A stretch of DNA of 45,668 nt from Gammaproteobacteria bacterium (GTDB taxonomy: Bacteria; Pseudomonadota; Gammaproteobacteria; Pseudomonadales; Porticoccaceae). A program made the translations under genes and the position numbers. This document shows positions 1-10,342 of this stretch, in pieces (positions within the stretch are counted from its first letter, which is position 1; every line of letters begins with the position of its first letter). Below the pieces are notes generated by a model that had not been told where the DNA came from, did no database searches, and saw nothing but the letters and a program-made list of their open reading frames with translations. Location of the stretch: contig JADJET010000012.1 of assembly GCA_016708925.1 (NCBI GenBank), positions 1 through 45,668 on the forward strand. Reading direction: 5' to 3'.

Positions 1-329
1 GCCGTCGCGCAGAGCGTCGGGAAAAACATGAACAGCACGGTATTCCAGAGGATATAGCGCCGCAGTCCGAACACCTGGTGAGCCAGCTGGTGATGGAATC
101 ACTCATGATTTCCGCCGTCAGATAGGCGGTGGAGATGAAGGAGCCTCTTCTTTCGAGGGTCGCGCCCAGCGCGCCCTCGGATATCCTTCAGCGAGGCGTT
201 GGTGATGTGGATGCTGAGAACGGCGATGAAGGCGCCCGCCAGCACGCCGCCGAACACGGTCAGCCAAGTGCCGACGGAAACCCGATCTGGCGCGGCATCC
301 GCGGCTGCTGTTATGGCCGCGCCGCTCAC
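1..329 (-). CDS. EmrB-type DHA2 family MFS drug efflux permease, N-terminal part
   Basis: This is the start of an inner-membrane proton-driven multidrug permease of the 14-helix DHA2 family; the rest lies beyond the left window edge. A GTG start at 329 opens a hydrophilic leader, followed by a first membrane helix (VGTWLTVFGGVLAGAFIAVL) and the NASLKDI segment typical of EmrB proteins. A frameshift near position 165 moves the reading frame before the conserved STAYLTAEI segment, and more shifts follow towards position 1. The HlyD-type gene upstream on the same strand is its expected periplasmic adaptor. Family assignment is firm; the substrate cannot be inferred. Confidence 0.7.
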
Positions 330-396
330 TTGGGTAGAAGGTCCGTTGGAGTTTGGCCTTACCCAGGAACCGTCATTCTGCAGCGAGCTTTTGTTG

Positions 397-1439
397 TTAT
401 TTTCGCCGCCGCGGTGTCGATACGAGCGTCACCGACATGCCGGGCCGCAACCGCGCGACCATCGCGTTGCTGTGGTTCCAGGACAATCTTGACCGGCACG
501 CGCTGCACGATCTTGGTGAAGTTGCCCGTGGCATTGTCGGGGGCAGCAGGCTGAACTCGGCGCCGCCCGCGGGCGAGCCACACTCTCCACGATGCCCGCG
601 AAATGCTCGTCCGGGAAGGCATCGACATCAATCACGGCTTTCTGACCGGGCACCACATGGGTCAGCTGGGTTTCCTTGAAATTGGCGCTGACCCAGATGT
701 CGTCGAGGTCTACCAGGATCAGCGCTTCAGCACGCCGGTCAGGAATATTCTCCGGGCTCGACTTGTTTGTTGCCCACGATGCCGGCACCCGGCGCCCCGC
801 ACATCGGTGAGGTACAGATCGATTTCCGTCAGGCGCAGCTCGGCCTCTGCCAGTTCCTGCGCGGCCTTGAGTTCGGCGGTTCTTCACCCGACAACACGCC
901 GAGCTGGGCCTCCGCTCGGCGGCGAGGTTGGCCTGGGTACGACCCAGTTCGGACTCGGCGCGGGCGCATCAGTGCGCGCGTGGTCTTTAGGCTGGCGGTC
1001 CGTATAACCTCGGTTTGCAGCACTTCGGCGCGGATCAGATCCTGGCGGGCACGCTCCAGTTCGGCGCGCGCCGTCAGCACTTCCGGATTCCTTGGCGTTG
1101 ATGGCGGCACCCTGGTGTGCCAGTCGGGTTTGCAGGTGCTCCAGTTCCGACGTGCGTTGCGCCACCAGTGCCCGGGCGCGATCGCGGCGCGCGGTATAAC
1201 CCCGGACTTGTCGAGGGAGTAAAGAATGTCGCCGGCATTGACATGCTGGTTTTCCTTTACAAACACGTCCGCTATCGGTCCGGCAACGCGGGAGCTGATG
1301 ACCGTGCATCGGCGCGCGCAGGTAGGCGTTGTTCGTGCTCTCCCAGAAGCGGCCTTCGAACCACGAGTGTTTTGCCCGTAACGATGATCGCCGTCAGAGC
1401 GGCAATGCCCAGTAGTGCCAGAATCAGCTTGCGCTTCAC
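397..1439 (-). CDS. HlyD/EmrA-family membrane fusion protein
   Basis: Periplasmic adaptor of a tripartite efflux pump, expected to link the EmrB-type permease to an outer-membrane channel. From the GTG start at 1439 there is a short cytoplasmic stretch and one membrane anchor (LILALLGIAALTAIIV), then a lipoyl-like half (VKENQHVNAGD), a coiled-coil region rich in Arg/Glu/Ala, the second half, and a beta-barrel segment (ETQLTHVVPGQKAVIDVDAF). The final frame ends at the TAA at 397. At least four frameshifts (near 1300, 1090, 880 and 560) split it, but about 347 residues in total fits the EmrA family. It is divergent from the TetR gene, which probably controls it. Confidence 0.7.
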
Positions 1440-1561
1440 GATCCGCGATCCCTGTAGCCGTGGTGTGAGACTGGTCCGGTACTCGCCCGGCGATGGGTTG
1501 CCGGGGTGACGTTGTTATCATTGAATCGGTACTGCGGTACGGTATCAGTGGGGTGGAGCTC

Positions 1562-1577
1562 GCGCAACCGTTTGCGC
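1562..1577. promoter_or_regulatory. Candidate TetR operator (GCGCAA-4-TTGCGC)
   Basis: A perfect 6-bp inverted repeat with a 4-base centre lies in the divergent gap between the HlyD gene start (1439) and the TetR start (about 1609). Position and symmetry suit autoregulation by the neighbouring TetR protein. This is inference; no binding motif for this protein is known to me. Confidence 0.4.
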
Positions 1578-1608
1578 AAATGGTGTTGGCGTTAACCGGG
1601 TTCGCCGC

Positions 1609-2123
1609 TTGTCGACGCTGCCCCGGACCACCCCCTGCCACACAACAGGGACAGATCAGCGGTCACCGGCGCCCACACAGGGTGACATCCGGCGTGCGGC
1701 GATTCTCGAAGCCGCCACCGAGGTGTTCGGAGCTCGGCTATGCGGGCGCGAGCATCGATCATCGTACAGCTGGCGGTGGATCCAAGGGCACGGTTTACCG
1801 CCATTTTGGCTGCAAGGCGGATCTGTTCGCGGAAATCATCACGGCCCTCGTCGCCCGGATGACAGCCCCCATCGAACATCAGCGGCCTGACACTGCCGAT
1901 ACCACACAGGAACTGGCCGCAACGCTCACCTGCTGGACAGACCTATCTCGATGTACTCGTGCAACCCTGAGTCTGGCGCTCTACCGCATGGTGATGGCGG
2001 AGCGCGTCAACTCCCCGATCTGGCGCGGGTTTTTATGCGCGGGGCCCCGGCCAGGTAGTCATGCAACTGGCCGACTATCTGGTGCCCTGCGCGGTTAGAC
2101 TCGCTCGCCACACCGGAAGCTGA
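1609..2123 (+). CDS. TetR/AcrR-family transcriptional regulator, frameshifted
   Basis: Likely repressor of the divergent EmrAB-type pump. The N-terminal helix-turn-helix can be pieced together from three frames: an R-AAILEAATEVF helix, a GYAGASI segment and the diagnostic GSKGTVYRHFGCKADLF recognition region, followed by a ligand-domain stretch (EIITALVARM). Frameshifts fall near 1730, 1745 and 2035. The reading ends at TGA 2121-2123, giving about 171 residues, somewhat short for the family, so the C-terminus may be truncated. The start is uncertain: a TTG at 1609 is used here because no in-frame ATG is seen close to the HTH. The downstream 190 bases up to the amidohydrolase hold no gene I recognise. 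Confidence 0.65.
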
Positions 2124-2312
2124 GTAATGGCGCGGGAATTCTCAGCGCGGTGCCTCGACCTTCACCTCAAGGCGTTGCTGGGCGTCGAAATCCTCTGCCG
2201 CGCAGCGCACTGACGGCCAACTCGCGGTGGTGTTCGGCTTAGTACCAGCCGGTGCCGGGTGCCACCGCCGCAAAATAGGCGGTAGCACCTGGCGGCCCAG
2301 CCCTGACTTCAG

Positions 2313-3405
2313 TCAACCGGCAGGTTGAACAGTTGCTTCACGTTGTCGTGACGATCGCATTGCGCTGCGTCCCGGTGAGGCGGGCCATCTGGCGGTTCAA
2401 CACGTCGAGGAGCGCGGGTAGGTCGAATCCGTGTGCGGATAGTCGCTGGCCCAGATCAGGTGGCGCTGTCCGCCAGCGCCTTGTCGCCCACCAGCACTTT
2501 CTGGAAGGTGAACCAGATATTGTTGGCGACGTAAGTGCTGGGTTTTTTGCTGATGAAACGCTCAAGTCCGGTACCCAGCCGCTCGGCGGCGTGATCGGCG
2601 CGGTACATATAGTGCGGTACCCAGCCGGCGTCACCCTCGGCCACCACCATTTTCGCTGGGGTGGCGCTCGAACACGCCGCCGAAGAGAAACACGCCCATC
2701 ACGTTCTGTACGCCGCGAATGATGTTCATGAAGCCATTGGCGGCATGGCCGCGCTCGGCCTTGAAGGCGGTTTCGACGCCGTGATCGCTGGAAGTGAGGA
2801 TGTGAAAGCAGATCGGCAGATCGAGATCGACGGCGCACTGCCAGAGCGCGTCGTACCGGGGTGATCGTAGTCCTCGTGCTGGGGTTGCCGGTCATCATCA
2901 TGCCGACCATGCCCATCTCCTTGGCGCGCCGGAAGTCGGCAATCGCCTCCGACCGAGGCCACTGCCGTTTGCGCCAGCCCGAACAGGCGCCTGGGCGCGC
3001 CGGCACAGAAAGTCTGGAGCCAGCGGTTGTAGGCCTGAAAGCAGGCGGATTTGTAGGCGAAATCGGGGTGGCTGCATCACCATGCCGACGGATGCGTAAA
3101 TGATTTCGCCGCAGACGTTTTCTTCGTCCCGGATCGCGATGCGGCTCTTGGGGTCCCAACTGCCACGGGCCAGGTCAGCAAAGTTGGCGCTGCGCTGGGC
3201 GCGCAATTGCGCCGGAGGAATGCCGGCGCGGCGAGCAGGCCCAGGGGCAATCCATGCTTTACGCCCTCGATGACAAAGGTATCGACGCCGTGCTTGTCTT
3301 CTTCTCGATGTGGGGCGCGGTGGCGCGGTATTTGGGCTCGATGAAATCGACATAGCAGTTGGGCGGCTCGACGATGTGGGAATCGGCGGAGATCATGGGT
3401 TTCAC
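2313..3405 (-). CDS. Amidohydrolase-family (amidohydrolase 2, TIM barrel) metal-dependent hydrolase
   Basis: A cytoplasmic metal-dependent hydrolase or decarboxylase of the ACMSD-like amidohydrolase 2 family. The N-terminus reads ISADSHIVEPPNCYVDF after a GTG (3405) or ATG (3396) start; the family normally opens with this A-D-S-H-x-x-E-P motif. Further recognisable blocks are SWDPKSRIAIRDEENV, the SSDHGVETAF region, AEGDAGWVPHYMYR near the active site, and the C-terminal DNVKQLFNLPVD ending at TGA 2313. Frameshifts occur near 3290, 3050, 2870, 2660, 2455 and 2340. Such proteins are common in gene sets for aromatic or steroid breakdown, but the substrate cannot be told from this sequence. Confidence 0.7.
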
Positions 3406-3726
3406 GGCGGTGGTCCTCGCAGGTCGGATTTTTTATGGTCGACCGGCCCGGTGGGGCGGCGGCGCGGTAAAGGTGTTGTGTCGAAGTCTAGCACCCCCTG
3501 CAACCGGAAATTCACTCACCGGCTTGATGTCGATCAGGAGGGCTACAGTTCGCCCTGATTCCGAGTGTGGACTCCCGGCCCCTTGTTGGTTGGCGGGAAT
3601 TGGGGAAGGAGTGTCGCATCGATGCGGTGCGTGGCGATTTCTGCCAATGGTTCGATCCATCGCGGGGTCAGGAACTGCGGCACACGGAATCAGAAACCTA
3701 CTTGTTTGGCTGCCGTCGGTCGTTAG

Positions 3727-3866
3727 CAGCTTGTTGAAAAGCGTCGTGAGGTGGCCAGTTGTGATGCGCACGGCGCGCAGCGACCGAGACATATCCAGTC
3801 GACAGGCGAGGGAGCGAGCACCGCGCAACGCAGCAGGTGGCTGCCACAGCAGTTTTCAACAAGCTG
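3727..3866. repeat. MITE-like element with perfect 14-bp inverted ends (CAGCTTGTTGAAAA)
   Basis: Positions 3727-3740 (CAGCTTGTTGAAAA) are mirrored exactly by 3853-3866 (TTTTCAACAAGCTG). Related ends occur at 10260-10337 and 34211-34230. The 112-base core has no convincing coding content. Confidence 0.6.
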
Positions 3867-3867
3867 T

Positions 3868-4262
3868 TGGCGCAACCTTTCAGTTTCGCCCTGAGCTCGC
3901 GGGCCTGACTCCAGGTTGGCCTGGGCGAACTTGTGTCGTAGCTGCCAAGGTACTTTTGCGCCAGTACGGAAAAGGAGTCGCCAGCGCCGAGTGTGATGTC
4001 CCGGGAGGCGGCGGGTAATACTCGCTGTAGGGGAGCTGCTTGATGGCCCGCTCGATACGCTGCTGCGGCTTCAGTCCGGGCTCGCGACGTACTCGGGCGC
4101 GGCTTCCGGTGGGGGTTCCGCCACTACGACGGGTCCGATTCCCCACGCGAAGACGTCGGGTGAGCGGTGTTGAGAAGTGTGGCGGACGTGGCCTGCACCG
4201 GGAAGAGGCAGGCCAGGGTATGCCCGGTTTCAGCGGGATTTGCAGCAGTACACTGTCGCGGT
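3868..4262 (-). CDS. Unrecognised small protein, possibly LysM-like or lipoprotein, frameshifted
   Basis: On the strand opposite grxD, several short open stretches join into a plausible coding region: a proline-rich part (EPPPEAAPEYVASP), then LKPQQRIERAIKQLPYSEYY, then GAGDSFSVLAQKYLGSYDT. The last stretch faintly resembles the opening of a LysM domain (GD-x-x-x-x-x-A-x-x-Y). An upstream hydrophobic LACLF segment might be a lipoprotein signal. The frame changes at least twice and the C-terminus runs toward the inverted-repeat element at 3866. I do not recognise the family. It may be a real exported protein or a decayed gene. Confidence 0.3.
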
Positions 4263-4292
4263 CCATCCCAGTTCCGAGAGGCAATTCCGATC

Positions 4293-4609
4293 ATGGATAT
4301 TTCGAGTCCATCCGCGACAGATCGAAAGCAATCCGGTGATCCCTCTACATGAAAGGATCGCCGAATCAGCCGCAGTGCGGATTTTCCGCGCGTTCGGTAC
4401 AGGCGTTGATGGCCGCGGCGAGCGTTTTGCCTGCGTCGATATTCTGACCAATCCCGATATTCGCGCCAATCTGCCCAAGTACGCCGATTGGCCGACGTTT
4501 CCGCAGTTGTGGGTCAAGGGCGAACTGGTTGGGGGTTGCGACATCATCACCGAGCTCTATGAAAGCGGCGAGTTGAAACGTCTGGTGGAGGGGCTACGGC
4601 GTCGGCCTG
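4293..4609 (+). CDS. grxD: Monothiol glutaredoxin GrxD
   Basis: Cytosolic monothiol glutaredoxin that carries and transfers [2Fe-2S] clusters, working with BolA-type partners. After correcting shifts near 4300, 4330 and 4420 the protein reads M-D-I-F-E-S-I-R, then V-I-L-Y-M-K-G-S-P, then the C-G-F-S active site, followed by the intact DILTNPDIRANLPKYADWPT, FPQLWVKGELVGGCDII and ELYESGELKRLVE blocks. These match the GrxD family closely; length is about 105 residues. The ATG at 4293 is the natural start. It converges on rnt across a terminator hairpin, and the same rnt-pyrC neighbourhood is known from Pseudomonas. Confidence 0.9.
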
Positions 4610-4637
4610 AATTCAGCCCCGCTTTCCAGAGCGCAGA

Positions 4638-4665
4638 AACGCGGGCAGCGATGCCCGCGTTTTTT
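4638..4665. terminator. Rho-independent terminator between grxD and rnt
   Basis: A strong hairpin, AACGCGGGC-loop-GCCCGCGTT, followed by a T run on the plus strand. An A run on the other flank means it could also stop transcripts from the convergent rnt. Confidence 0.8.
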
Positions 4666-4679
4666 GTGCAGCTTGCCGC

Positions 4680-5339
4680 TCAGTCTCGCCAGCGGGCGGA
4701 GGGATTTTCCCCGGTCGCTGATCCCGGCGGCCATCCCCCCAGCGTTTGCCACTGGTTGACGATGGCGCAGAACAGCGCAGCGGTGCATTCGGCGTCGTAA
4801 CGCGCGTTGTGGGCCGCGCGGGTGTCGTAGGGGATGGCGGCGGCGGCGCAGGCGCGCGCCAGCACTGTCTGACCGAAAGCCAGACCGCCGAGCGTGGCGG
4901 TGTCGAAGCACGAAAACGGGGTGAAACGGGTTGCTTGATATCGCAGCGTTCCGCCGCGCGGTTGACAGAGCCCAGATCAAATGCGCGTTGTGCGCCACCA
5001 TGATCGCCCGCGTGCAGTGGTGATCCGCCTGGCGCACCACTCTGAAGACACTCGCCAGCGCGTCGGACTCCGACACCGCGATGCGGTCAGGGTCGTCCGG
5101 ATCGATGCCGGTGAAGTCGAGCGCGGACTGTTCGATAGCGAGGCCTGGATGGGGAATCACGCCGGTGGCGACGGTTTCGTAGGGGCGCAGCAGACCGTTC
5201 TCGTCCATGGTCATGACGACTGCGGCGATTTCCAGCAGTGCGTGGCGGTGGCAGTCGAAGCCGCCGGTTTCACATCGATGGCAACGGGTAAATAGCTGCG
5301 AAAACGTTTCGCCAGGCCGCAGTCGGACAGGACAGTCAA
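4680..5339 (-). CDS. rnt: Ribonuclease T
   Basis: DEDD-family 3'-5' exoribonuclease that trims tRNA 3' ends and matures stable RNAs. The first exonuclease motif (D-x-E around VETGGFDCHRHALLEIAAV), the central ALDFTGIDPDDP and ALASVFRVVRQ blocks, the AHNAHFDLGS-like motif in shifted frame, and the terminal YDAECTAALFCAIVNQWQTLGGWP are all present. Frameshifts lie near 5270, 4970, 4915 and 4830. About 219 residues is normal. The only plausible start is a TTG at 5339, whose TTGA overlaps the TGA of pyrC, implying translational coupling. The pyrC-rnt order matches that in Pseudomonas. Confidence 0.85.
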
Positions 5340-6387
5340 GCGTATTCCTCGGTGGTTGAGCGCGGAGCATGCGCCAGGACAGGGTGTCGCCGGCCGCCAG
5401 TGGTACCAGAAAATCTGGCCCAATCCGACCGTGTTGGGCACCTGCCAAGCGGTCCGCTGCAAGGTGACGGTGGCTTGTGGCGCGGAAGCCGGTAGAAGTC
5501 GGCACCGAAGTGACTGGCAAAGCCTTCCAGACGATCGATTGCGCCCGCCCGGTCAAAGGCCATGGCATACAGCTCCAGGGCGGCATGATGACTGTAGCAG
5601 CCGGCGCAGCCGCACGCCGCTTCTTTCAGCGGGCGCGGGTGCGGGGCGGAGTCGGTGCCGAGAAAGAAATGGCTGCTGCCGCTGGTGGCGACCGCGACCA
5701 GGGCTTGACGGTGGTGGTCCCGTTTCAGGATCGGCAGACAATAAAAATGGGGCCGTATCCCGCCCGCCAACAGATCATTGCGGTTGAACAGCAGATGCTG
5801 CGGCGTAAGCGTGGCCGCGACATTGGGCGGTGCGGCGGCGATGAACTCGGCGGCGTCCCGCGTCGTGATGTGTTCGAGCACCGGGCGCAGTGCCGGGAAA
5901 TGCCTTGCCAGGGGATTTCAGGTGGCGGTCGATAAAGACGGCTTCGCGGTCGAAGATGTCCACTTCCGGGTCCGTGACCTCGCCGTGCAGCAGCAGCGGC
6001 AGATCCAGTGCCTGCATTTCTTTCCAGCAGCGGAAAATCCCCTCCAGATTCGTGACCCGGAGTCCGAATTGGTGGTGGCGCCGGCGGGATAGTATTTCAC
6101 GGCGTGGATGATCCCGCTGTGTTTGGCGGCGCGTAGCTCCGTCGCCGGGGTGTTGTCCGTGAGATAGAGCGTCATCAGGGGTTCCCAGGTGCTCCCCGGC
6201 GAGCGCGCTGCCAGGATCCTCGCGCGGTAACGCTCGGCCTGCGCAACCGTGGTCACCGGCGGGCGGTTAGGCATCACCACGCCACGGCCGAACTGGCGCG
6301 TGGCGGCCGGCACCGTGTCGGCCAGCACCGCGCCGTCGCGCAAATGCACATGCCAATCGTCGGGCAGATTCAGGTAACGGAATTCAT
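5336..6387 (-). CDS. pyrC: Dihydroorotase (class II, PyrC)
   Basis: Catalyses reversible ring closure of N-carbamoyl-aspartate to dihydroorotate in pyrimidine synthesis. The metal-binding DDWHVHLRDGAVL motif sits at the N-terminus, followed by MPNRPPVTTVAQAERY, LMTLYLTDNT, the carbamylated-lysine region VKYYPAGATTNSDSG, and a C-terminal YHWRPATP-like block before TGA 5336. About 350 residues matches the family. Frameshifts occur near 6375, 6050, 5940, 5880, 5590 and 5440. The ATG at 6387 (M-N-S-V-T-L) fits if the shift at 6375 is corrected. Only 19 bases upstream of the start the sequence dissolves into an artificial-looking homopolymer block, so the native promoter is lost. Confidence 0.88.
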
Positions 6388-6405
6388 GGTGGTAAAGGGG
6401 GATCT

Positions 6406-6503
<98 letters not shown>

Positions 6504-6888
6504 CCCACCTTCCGCGGGTGGCGCCAGCGGCAGTCGCCATGCTACCGAAAAACGTGTCTGGGAGACAGTTGGCGCGCGAAGTGCTGGTGGCTTCGATGAC
6601 GCGTGGCAGTGGTCGCTGGCAAATCCGCAATGGCCCGACACCACAATGCCTGAAAGGTTGGCGGGCCCGATCAGGCTGAACATTTTGTGTCAATCCCTTG
6701 ACAGCGTGGGCGCGAGGTTTTAGCTTGCGCGGGCACTACGCACCTGCCTCGTCATGGAGGCAAGGAGTATTCACTGCGCTAGATGCAACCAGAAGTAAAA
6801 ACAGAAGTAATTCAAGGGTAGTTTTTGAACCATTCAGCCAATAATTCGGCAAGGCCTCGTTTTGCCCGTATGCCAGGTAACCGACCTG
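6504..6888. other. Non-coding or unidentified stretch upstream of the DUF1302 gene
   Basis: Short open frames exist on both strands (minus strand 6504-6690 is the longest), but none gives a recognisable protein. The part after about 6690 is less GC-rich and is the expected promoter region of the downstream operon. No convincing -35/-10 pair was found. Confidence 0.4.
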
Positions 6889-8724
6889 ATGATGCAGCGC
6901 CGGCATCAAAACCGCAACGCGACGCCGACAATTCTAGGCGCCAGCGCCCTGGCGCTGCTGGCCGGTCCGGCGGCGGCGTTCAAGATCGATTTCCAGGATC
7001 CGGAGATCAAGGCCTATCTGGACAGCACCGTGTCGGTGTCGTCCGCGATGCGTGTGGAAAGCGCCAAGCATCCATCCTTTGTCGCCAGCGGCAACTGGAG
7101 TGTTTTCAATGATGCCGGAGATATCTACAGTACCCCCGCTGACTTACTTGGGTGAGCTCAGCATCTGCCAAGGGCGATTACGGATTCTTTGCCCGCTTCC
7201 GGTACCTGTACGACTACACGCTCAACTCAAGGATTGCGACAACTGCTTTGGCCGCACCACCGCCGGCGGCATGGACGGTGTGCCCGAAGGTGCCCAGGAT
7301 GCCGCCAACAGGCGACGCTGCTCGACGCTTTGCTTACGGCAGCTGGACAGTGGCGGATCGCCAGCTGGCGGCTCGGATCGGCAAGCAGGTGATCAGCTGG
7401 GGCGAGAGCAAAGCATCATGGTGGCGGCATCGCCACCATGCAGAGTCCCGAGGATGTCAATGGGCGCGTGACGCCCGGTTCCGAAGTCAGGCGATTTGCT
7501 GCCCCAGGAAACGTTGTGGGGTCCTTTGACCTCACCGACAACTGGATGGTGGAAGCCTACTACGTATGGAACTGGCGCCCCAGTATCTTCATATCGCCGG
7601 GCACGCTGTTCAGCCCCTTCGATTACATCGGTCCAGGCTTCAACCCGGATCTGAGCCTCCCGGGCGTCGAATATCGTGGTCACGATTTCGCGGATCGCGG
7701 CGGTCAGTGGGGCCTGGCTACGCGGTTTGTCATCGAAAGCATGAACTCGGCGGAACTGGGTTTTGTACTGGGTGCGCCCACGCGTTCATCCCGCACCTGC
7801 AGGCAGATTTCGATCCCACCGGGGGGGGGCCGTTGAGCCCAGTGTCCAACCTCCAGTTGGGCCCGGTGAGGTATGGGTCGGTGTTCCCGGAAGATCAAAA
7901 TACCTATGCGATTTCACTCTCTGGCGAGCTGGGAACCACCGGACTGTCCTATGGTACTGAGTTGAACCTGCGGGAGAATTTCTACGATACCCGCCAATGC
8001 ATGAATAATTTCGGTTTGACAGGTATTGCGGGCGGTTTGGGTGTGCTGGGACGCGCAAATGCCACTGGTGGTGCGGCTGCCGTCGCGGCAGCGCTGCCGG
8101 GAGCGCAGGCTATAGCGCAGGCAAGCAGTCCCAGCAGCCGGGTTGGTGGAGTTGGTAGTTCGAATACCGGATGTGGCTGGGTAATCTCGTCAGCTCAACG
8201 GGTGGTGGTCCCTTCGGCGCCGACAAGCAGAACTATGTGTTTGACTGGGCGTTCTCCTGGATCGACGACCTGGATCACTTGGATCCTACCGATCGCATCG
8301 ACGGCGAGAACCGCCGCATCACCCTGGCCAACGCGAATGCGGCGATTGCCGCCGGTGTTCGGGGTAACGCTCTGGCGCAGGTGGGCACTCTGGTGGACCC
8401 GGGCCGTTTCAAGGGTGTGGACCAGCTCGATCGGCCGATCACGCCGTTCGCCTGGGGTTACACGGCGGTGGCATCGTTCGAGTACAACAACCTGTTCTGG
8501 AACCTGAATGTCAAACCGCGCTTTGTGTTCGCCACGGAGTGGAAGGCTACACGCCGTTCAACAGCGGAGCGCTGGTGGAGAACCAGCGCACGGGGGTTGT
8601 TGGCGTGACGTTCGAATATCTGAGCTCCACGTCCCTCGATCTGGCGTACACGACCTGGCTGGGCACCGCAGGCGTTTGGGATGACCGCGACAACATCGCT
8701 GCCACCTTCAAATACAGCTTCTGA
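6889..8724 (+). CDS. DUF1302-family outer-membrane protein
   Basis: Large predicted beta-barrel of the DUF1302 family, located in the outer membrane. The signal peptide (ATPTILGASALALLAGPAAA) precedes the family hallmark FKIDFQDPEIKAYLDSTVSV. Later blocks include YGFFARFRYLYDYTLNS, MDGVPEGAQDAAN, RQLAARIGKQVISWGES, PSIFISPGTLFSPFDYIGPG and LPGVEYRGHDFADRGGQWGL, with an aromatic C-terminal end (FKYSF) typical of barrels. About 610 residues is usual. Frameshifts occur near 7150, 7225, 7305, 7415, 7490, 7775, 7840, 8160 and 8550. Start is ATG 6889 or 6892. It is 11 bases upstream of the DUF1329 gene, its constant partner. Together with the YCF48 and RND genes it likely forms an envelope-spanning route for a hydrophobic molecule; that role is inferred. 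Confidence 0.88.
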
Positions 8725-8735
8725 GGATTTTGCTG

Positions 8736-10162
8736 ATGTCGATTTACAAGCAAGTAGTAATCATCACGGGCGCAACCCTGTTCGCTCTGGCGGCCATCCC
8801 GGCCGCCCTGGCACAGGACGTTAATGAAAAGCCCACGGCGGCGGAAATTGCCAAGCTGGGTCTGGAAGGCACCGAACTGACGCCGGCCGGCGCGATCCGC
8901 GCCGGCAATGCCGAGGGCACCATTCCGGAGTGGAAGAACGAGCCCATTCCGGTGCCGGCGGACTTCAAGCCCGGTACTTTCCATCCGGATCCCTTCGCAG
9001 CGGACAAGCCCTTGTTCACCATCACTGCTGCGAACTACAAGCAGTATGCGGACAAGCTGACGCCGGGCCAGCAGAAGATGTTCGAGACCTACCCGGACTA
9101 CTTCATGAACATCTATCCGACCCGGCGATCGGCGGTGTTCGGCGCGCATATCTACAAGGCGGCCCTGAAGAACGCTGGCCAGGCACAGGTTGTCATATCG
9201 ACCAAGTTCCCGGGGTTGGTAGGCTTTGAGAACGCGCGTAATGCCTGGGCCTTCCCGATTCCCAAGAACGGGCCGCAGGCGCTTGTCAACCTTATGGCGC
9301 GTCCGGTGATTCCTGGAAAAGCAGCTGGGACAACATTGCGCCGGTGACCAGCAGCGGCTCTTACGAAGTGAACAAATTGTCGGTCCAGCAGAACTGGCCC
9401 TACAGCGATCCTGCCAACAGCTGGGACAATCCCAATTACGATCCGGCTTCACCCGGCGGCGGCCTGAAGTACTATCAGACCACCACCGCGCCGGCCAAGC
9501 AGGCCGGTCAGGTGGTGTTGGCGCGGGATCCGGTCAGCTTCGTGAGTCAGTTCCGGCAGGCCTGGAGTTACAGCCCCGGCCAGCGCCGGGTCAAGCGGGC
9601 ACCGCAGATCGTCTACGACAACCCGCTGACGTCCAGCGACGGCCTGGCCACGACCGACCAGAAGTTCGGTTACAACGGTCCCAACGACCGTTTCACCTGG
9701 ACCCTGGAAGGCAAGGTCGAAGTTTATGTGCCCTACAACGCTTATAAGCTGCACGCCGATGAGCTCAAGGTGTCCGACATCATCACCAAGCAGGGTCGCC
9801 TGAATCAGGATCTGGTTCGTTACGAGCTGCACCGGGTTTGGAAGCTCAAAGGTACGCTCAAGGAAGGCACCACCCACGACTACGGCGTGCGGATGATGTA
9901 CCTCGACGAGGACAGCTGGTGGTTCATGCTGGGCGACATGTATGACCGCCGCAACCAGCTCTGGCGGTTGTACGAATTGCACCCCATCATGTACTACGAT
10001 CAGGGTTATATGGACTCAACGATCGAGAACCAGTACGACATGCAGGCGGGGCGCATGGTCATCCTTGGCCTCGACAACGAGGACACGGCGCCTGACTTCA
10101 GGTTCCGCGCTGCGGACGACTACTTCACGCCGGCCGAGATTCGCCGCCGCGGCGTACGTTGA
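8736..10162 (+). CDS. DUF1329-family periplasmic or outer-membrane-associated protein
   Basis: DUF1329 protein, a family with a lipoprotein-carrier-like (LolA/LolB-type) fold that nearly always accompanies DUF1302. The signal peptide is VVIITGATLFALAAIPAALA, cleaved before QDV. Diagnostic segments follow: AEIAKLGLEGTELTPAGAIR, AGNAEGTIPEW, FTITAANYKQYADKLTPGQ, TYPDYFMNIYPTRRSA, and C-terminal RYELHRVWKLKGTLKEGTTH, DEDSWWFMLGDMYDRR and LWRLYELHPIMYYDQGYMDS. The start is ATG 8736; a single frameshift near 9315 (after NLMARPV) separates two otherwise intact halves, giving about 475 residues. A hairpin follows the stop. Confidence 0.9.
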
Positions 10163-10211
10163 GTCCGATGCGATCATCTTTCGCTTTTGAAGGGTGATCG
10201 CGGAGTTTCCT

Positions 10212-10241
10212 ATGGCCGGGCGGGATGCCTGGCCATTTGTT
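10212..10241 (+). terminator. Hairpin after the DUF1329 gene, possible terminator
   Basis: ATGGCC and GGCCAT arms enclose a further partly paired GGC/GCC, followed by TTGTTT. The T tract is short, so it could attenuate rather than fully stop transcription into the YCF48 and RND genes. Confidence 0.45.
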
Positions 10242-10259
10242 TGAAGCGCGATCGGTTCG

Positions 10260-10337
10260 CAGGCTGCTGAAAAACGCCACGGGGGTGCAGGCCGCGCAAG
10301 CAGGCTGACGACTGTCGCGGCAGTTTTTCAACAACCG
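10260..10337. repeat. Second copy of the TTGTTGAAAA inverted-end element, diverged
   Basis: Left end CAGGCTGCTGAAAAAC and right end GTTTTTCAACAACCG form an imperfect inverted pair around a 47-base core. The ends resemble those of the element at 3727-3866. Confidence 0.5.
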
Positions 10338-10342
10338 TTAGT

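Noticed and set aside
2124..2312. Possible end of a further minus-strand gene (a frame ending L-E-V-K-V-E-A-P-R)
   Set aside because: Too short, broken by stops in all frames upstream, and not recognisable.
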